Of a stretch of 64,000 bases of DNA, positions 60,501 to 64,000 are shown in pieces. The DNA is from Virgibacillus phasianinus (lineage in GTDB: Bacteria; Bacillota; Bacilli; Bacillales; Amphibacillaceae): the NCBI RefSeq assembly GCF_002216775.1, contig NZ_CP022315.1, positions 1,860,001-1,924,000 of the forward strand, read 5' to 3'. Under the pieces are notes generated by a model. It saw only the letters and a program-made list of their open reading frames with translations, was not told where the DNA came from and searched no databases. Both the position numbers and the translations under genes were made by a program. Position 1 is the stretch's first letter. The number at the start of each line of letters is the position of its first letter.

Positions 60501-60539
60501 TAGCTCCAAACCTTTCTATTTAAAGAAGGTTTAGAGCTA
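60501..60539 (-). terminator. Stem-loop after betB
   Basis: TAGCTCTAAACCTTCT on the minus strand pairs with AGAAAGGTTTGGAGCTA (one mismatch), followed by TATTTT. It probably limits read-through from betB into betA. Confidence 0.7.
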
Positions 60540-60569
60540 CTGATGATAGAATATCGTGTTACATTAAAA

Positions 60570-62042
60570 TTAGTTAAACCAGTTAACAGGTTCAGGTTGT
60601 TTGTTGCGATAAATATGTTTCACTTCGGTATATTCCTCCATACCTTCACGGCCAAGCTCACGGCCAATACCTGATTGCTTATAGCCGCCCCACGGTGCTT
60701 GTGCAAAGTAAGGATGGAAGTCATTGATCCAAACGGTACCCATTCGCAAGCGTGCCGCGACAAATTCTGCCTTATCCAAATCTTGCGTCCAGACGGCTCC
60801 AGCCAACCCATAGATCGTGTCGTTCGCTAATTTGACAGCTTCCTCTTTGGTCTTGAACGTTTCTACTGTCAATACCGGACCGAATACCTCTTCCTGAACG
60901 ATGCGCATGTCACTTGTACAGTTTGTAAATATGGTAGGTAAATAGAAAAAGCCGTTTTGCAGTTCAGGATCATCCGGGCGCTTTCCGCCAACTGCTAGTT
61001 TGGCTCCTTCTTTTTTGCCTATTTCCACATACTTTTCCACTTTTGCACGGTGTTCTGCTGAAATCATTGGACCACTTTGTGTGTTTTCATCAAAACCATT
61101 GCCCAATTTGATTTGTTTTGTTCGTTCAATGAGTGCCTCCACAAATTCATCATGAATGCTTTCCTCAATTAAAAGCCTGGCTCCAGCAGAACATACTTGG
61201 CCTGCATGGAAAAATACAGCATTTAACGCCTGATCAACCGCTGTTTCAAAGTCAGCATCGGCAAAAACGATATTCGGATTTTTTCCACCGAGCTCAAGTG
61301 CGATTTTCTTCACATTATGACTAGCTGCCTGCATGATTGTTTTTCCGGTTTCAATGCCACCAGTGAATGAGATTAAATCAACGTCATCATTAACAGATAG
61401 TTCTGCACCAACAGATGCACCGGAACCGAGTACTAAGTTGGCTACACCCTTTGGTATGCCGACCTCTTCGATTAGTTCAAAGACTTTAACGGTTGTTAAT
61501 GGTGTGATCTCACTCGGTTTCATGACAATGGTGTTACCTGCTGCCAAAGCCGGTGCAATTTTCCATGCGGCTTGTAATAATGGATAGTTCCATGGTGTGA
61601 TTTGACCACAGACACCAACAGGCTCGCGAACCACCTTACTTTCACTGTTTGGTATTGGTGAGGCAATGACTTCACCGCCATTTTTATCCGCTAAACCACC
61701 GAAGTAAAAGAAAACATTAGCGATGTCGGCCATATCCGCACGGCTTTCTTCAACTGTTTTACCTGTATCCAATGTCTCCAGTTCAGCAAGTTCCTCCAAA
61801 TCTCGGAGGATCAACGTACCTATTTTGTAAACGAACTCACCACGTTCACTGGCAGGCAATGTGCTAAATCTTCCTTCATCAAATGCCACCCTTGCTGCTT
61901 GAATGGCTGCTCGTGTATCTTCTTCATTTCCTTCTGCAGCAGTTGCAATTACTTCTTGATTATATGGGTTAATGATATCCCGTGTTTCGTTGGATTTTGC
62001 ATCCACCCACTCACCATTTATATACATTCTTTGTAAGTTCAA
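60570..62042 (-). CDS. betB: Betaine-aldehyde dehydrogenase
   Basis: Oxidises betaine aldehyde to the osmoprotectant glycine betaine with NAD(P). 490 residues: ITPWNYPLLQ, ELGGKNPNIVF (catalytic Glu), GQVCSAGARLLI (nucleophile Cys), EEVFGPVLTV. Close to the BetB/GbsA type; context with betA, a betaine-binding lipoprotein and GbsR makes the assignment firm. Shine-Dalgarno AAAGGAGTG before ATG 62042. A dyad within its likely promoter (62117-62130) suggests repressor control. Confidence 0.9.
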   Translation of the reverse strand: MNLQRMYINGEWVDAKSNETRDIINPYNQEVIATAAEGNEEDTRAAIQAARVAFDEGRFSTLPASERGEFVYKIGTLILRDLEELAELETLDTGKTVEESRADMADIANVFFYFGGLADKNGGEVIASPIPNSESKVVREPVGVCGQITPWNYPLLQAAWKIAPALAAGNTIVMKPSEITPLTTVKVFELIEEVGIPKGVANLVLGSGASVGAELSVNDDVDLISFTGGIETGKTIMQAASHNVKKIALELGGKNPNIVFADADFETAVDQALNAVFFHAGQVCSAGARLLIEESIHDEFVEALIERTKQIKLGNGFDENTQSGPMISAEHRAKVEKYVEIGKKEGAKLAVGGKRPDDPELQNGFFYLPTIFTNCTSDMRIVQEEVFGPVLTVETFKTKEEAVKLANDTIYGLAGAVWTQDLDKAEFVAARLRMGTVWINDFHPYFAQAPWGGYKQSGIGRELGREGMEEYTEVKHIYRNKQPEPVNWFN

Positions 62043-62116
62043 ATCATCACTCCTTTACAATTATTATATCGTTAAATTTGTTAAATAAAAATTAAACATT
62101 GTTAATACAATTATCC

Positions 62117-62130
62117 TAACAGTACTGTTA
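62117..62130 (-). promoter_or_regulatory. Palindromic operator in putative betB promoter
   Basis: TAACAGTACTGTTA, a perfect 14-bp palindrome. On the minus strand it falls between a TTGACA (62142-62137) and a TAGGAT (62118-62113) spaced 18 bp, where a bound repressor would block polymerase. GbsR encoded 1.4 kb away is the natural candidate. Confidence 0.5.
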
Positions 62131-62200
62131 TTTACTTGTCAAACGCTGATACAATACGAATTTGTTTTATCCCTGGTAAGACAACAAGGAGGCAACACGA

Positions 62201-62248
62201 ATGAACTTTCTAGATTTGACAAATCAAAATAGTTCGTTAACCTATTAG
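62201..62248 (+). CDS. Possible 15-codon leader peptide
   Basis: MNFLDLTNQNSSLTY, preceded by an ideal AAGGAGG at 62186-62192 and ended by TAG. It lies about 150 bp upstream of the binding-protein gene on the same strand. It could be a translated leader or the surviving start of a deleted gene; length alone cannot decide. Confidence 0.35.
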   Translation: MNFLDLTNQNSSLTY

Positions 62249-62400
62249 GTAGAGTAAAAACATTTAGAAAAAATTAAATGAATTTATTTTATTTAATAGA
62301 GGGGGCGTAAGTAGATTAGCAGATTTGAGAGCACAATCGGCAAACGTGAATGTTTTACTAGATAGTTGCAAAATATAAATCAGAAAGGGTTTGACAATCA

Positions 62401-63288
62401 ATGAATTTTCGCAAAATAAGTCAATTAATTTTATTTACAATCATACTTTTTGGACTAGCAGCTTGCGGTTCAACTAGTTCTGATAGTGCATCTGACGAAT
62501 CGGGTGATAGCAAAGGAACAATCTCAATTGGACAGATAAATTGGCCGGAAAACATTGCAGTAACAAATTTGTGGAAGGCTATTTTGGAAGATAAAGGGTA
62601 CAATGTGGAGTTAGAATTACTGGAAATGGGTCCTCAAATGTCCGCCTTAGCTTCAGGAGATTTAGATGTGGCACCGGAAATTTGGCTGCCAGTGCAGGAT
62701 AAGAGTTACTATGAGAAGTATAAAGACGAAGCTGATTTTTTCGAAGATCCGTGGTATGAACATGGTAAAGTTGGCTTGGCCGTTCCAACGTATATGGAAG
62801 ATATAAACAGCATTGAGGATTTAAATAAAAACAAAGATAAATTCAACGGCGAAATAATAGGCTTTGAGTCTGGTGCAGGAACAATGATGGTAGCGCAAGA
62901 CGTCATTAAGGAATACGGTCTTGATTATAAATTAGTAGCGAGCAGTACAGCAGCAATGATTACATCTATCAAGGATGCGGTAGAACAAAAAGAACCGATT
63001 GTCGCACCGCTATGGAAACCGCATTATATCTTCTCTGAAGTTGACCTAAAGTTCTTGGATGATCCGAAAAAAACCTTTGGTGAAGTAGAAAAAATTTATA
63101 TGGCAACCCGTGCTGAATTCGACTCTGACCATGAAAAGGTTAGTAAATGGCTGAAAAACTTTAAATTAAGCGATAAGCAGCTTGGTGAATTAATGCTGGA
63201 TATTAAGGATAATCAAGACAAACCGCTTAAAGGCGCACAAAAATGGGTGGAAGAAAACCAAGATGTAGTTGACAAATGGATGAAGTAA
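62401..63288 (+). CDS. Glycine betaine/choline ABC transporter substrate-binding lipoprotein
   Basis: 295 residues, OpuAC/ProX-type receptor of family PF04069. Lipoprotein signal with lipobox LAAC (Cys22) and a Ser/Asp linker. Tryptophans in INWPENIAV, PEIWLPVQ, DPWYEHG and APLWKPHY are suited to an aromatic cage for a quaternary ammonium group. No ATPase or permease gene is adjacent, so it either serves a transporter encoded elsewhere or is an orphan. Divergent from betB, followed by its own terminator and then gbsR. Confidence 0.88.
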   Translation: MNFRKISQLILFTIILFGLAACGSTSSDSASDESGDSKGTISIGQINWPENIAVTNLWKAILEDKGYNVELELLEMGPQMSALASGDLDVAPEIWLPVQDKSYYEKYKDEADFFEDPWYEHGKVGLAVPTYMEDINSIEDLNKNKDKFNGEIIGFESGAGTMMVAQDVIKEYGLDYKLVASSTAAMITSIKDAVEQKEPIVAPLWKPHYIFSEVDLKFLDDPKKTFGEVEKIYMATRAEFDSDHEKVSKWLKNFKLSDKQLGELMLDIKDNQDKPLKGAQKWVEENQDVVDKWMK

Positions 63289-63296
63289 CGGTTAGG

Positions 63297-63334
63297 AAAA
63301 GAGACGGTACTCGGTGAGAGAATCGTCTCTTTTT
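63297..63334 (+). terminator. Intrinsic terminator after betaine-binding gene
   Basis: AAAAGAGACG and CGTCTCTTTT with a 17-base loop, ending TTTTTC. Confidence 0.85.
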
Positions 63335-63575
63335 CTGCTATTTTTGGCTGCTATTTTTAGAGATCCTATCACTTAACGTATGTTGCATCTTCGTAATGTT
63401 CATTATAAGATAGAAGAAACGTTTAATTTATTATGAATCAATTTAACAGAATGAACACATTAACTTTACATTGGAATTTGTAATTGAAGAAAGACCTTAA
63501 CAGGGAAACTGCGGCACTAGCTATAATCGGGGCGGGTGCCTAAGAATTTCTAATCAGTAAAAAAGAGGTGCCACA

Positions 63576-64000
63576 ATGGAAGGAAATCGGAACAATTTTA
63601 GTAATGAGAAAGCGAAAGAAAAAATCGACCAAGCCGAAAATATGATGGTTAATACGATTTCAGAAACGATGGACCTTTATGGTGTTACTCCTTCAGTGGG
63701 ACGTCTGTATGCAACAATGTATTTTAAACATCAACCTATTACCCTGGATGAAATGAAAGAAGCACTGGGGATGAGTAAACCAAGCATGAGTACATCTGTT
63801 AGAAAGCTTCAAGAAATCAATATCGTTCAAAAGGTATGGCAGAAAGGCTCAAGAAAAGATTCTTTCATGGCCGAAAAAAACTTCTTCAATTATTTCACTC
63901 AGTTTTTTGGTATGAAATGGGAACGTGAAGTGAGCATGTTTTTGGTCAGTATTCGGAAGGCCCAGGAGCAACTAAATGATGTAATCGAAAACAGTGAAAT
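63576..64000 (+). CDS. gbsR: GbsR-type MarR-like choline-responsive repressor (partial)
   Basis: The first ~141 residues are present; the frame runs off the window end. MEGNRNNFSNEKAKEKIDQA then ENMMVNTISETMDLYGVTPS, VGRLYATMYFKHQPITLDEM, and the winged helix LGMSKPSMSTSVRKLQEINI match B. subtilis GbsR closely. GbsR represses choline uptake and betaine synthesis genes until choline binds. ATG 63576 with AAAGAGGTG. It probably governs the betB dyad and the binding-protein gene here. Confidence 0.88.
   Translation, partial: MEGNRNNFSNEKAKEKIDQAENMMVNTISETMDLYGVTPSVGRLYATMYFKHQPITLDEMKEALGMSKPSMSTSVRKLQEINIVQKVWQKGSRKDSFMAEKNFFNYFTQFFGMKWEREVSMFLVSIRKAQEQLNDVIENSE

Noticed and set aside
1-64000. 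tRNA, rRNA, prophage, restriction or toxin-antitoxin genes
   Set aside because: Looked for and not seen in any intergenic or coding stretch.

Overview
The window looks like a chromosomal segment of a moderately halophilic or halotolerant, low-GC Gram-positive member of the Bacillaceae (Virgibacillus / Oceanobacillus / Lentibacillus-like). This rests on Shine-Dalgarno sequences of the AAGGAGG type with frequent TTG/GTG starts, a GbsR-type regulator beside choline-to-glycine-betaine genes, an NhaC antiporter, a TasA/camelysin-like matrix protein, and intergenic repeats of a style common in this group. No rRNA, tRNA, CRISPR array or prophage was seen. The genus is an inference.

Layout. 0.2-5.3 kb: an amidase, then a tartrate/D-malate dehydrogenase-like enzyme, an SDR and an aldehyde dehydrogenase, a small catabolic cluster of unassigned substrate. 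5.5-8.5 kb: a GntR regulator, a cysteine dioxygenase and an aminotransferase sharing a palindromic operator, followed by a D-cysteine desulfhydrase stump; probably sulfur amino acid catabolism. 8.6-12.5 kb: a TetR/MMPL divergent pair and a DUF2188 protein. 12.9-23.5 kb: secreted NagZ (GH3), a TasA-like protein, NamZ, a GH84 hexosaminidase, an AmiE-like serine hydrolase and an endonuclease/exonuclease/phosphatase enzyme. The five enzymes all end in the same ~80-residue C-terminal domain (FIMAH-like). 23.9-34.5 kb: a PrpR-type sigma-54 activator and, behind a clear -24/-12 promoter, a Dpp peptide ABC transporter, an asparaginase II family protein, the D-aminopeptidase DppA and a D-amino acid transaminase. 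Read together, 12.9-34.5 kb can be understood as a cell-wall salvage island: wall glycan and stem peptides are dismantled outside, D-containing peptides are imported, trimmed and transaminated.

35.3-37.7 kb: a LacI regulator facing a truncated lyase-superfamily gene, and pyrrolidone-carboxylate peptidase. 37.8-49.9 kb: a 4-hydroxyproline degradation region: NhaC antiporter, aldehyde dehydrogenase, DapA-family deaminase, two proline-racemase-family proteins (one without either catalytic cysteine), an FAD amino acid dehydrogenase, a second sigma-54 activator, and three redox subunits. Two further sigma-54 promoters lie on opposite strands around the activator. 50.2-58.1 kb: an MFS transporter, a MetX-like hydrolase divergent from a LysR regulator, a LOG-family protein and a TPR protein. 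58.3-64 kb: BetA, BetB, a betaine/choline-binding lipoprotein and the start of GbsR, for osmoprotection.

The intergenic DNA is dense in repeats. They are called here family A (TIR-bearing, MITE-like, with direct-repeat flanks), B (large GC-rich compound repeat), C (121-bp 'gtctagctccag' element), D (AT-rich hairpin leader) and a REP-like GGGGACTGTCCCC palindrome. Family A is nested inside a C and a B copy, and two truncated genes end precisely at REP-like palindromes. Functions are assigned from motifs and remembered family features only; no database search was run.
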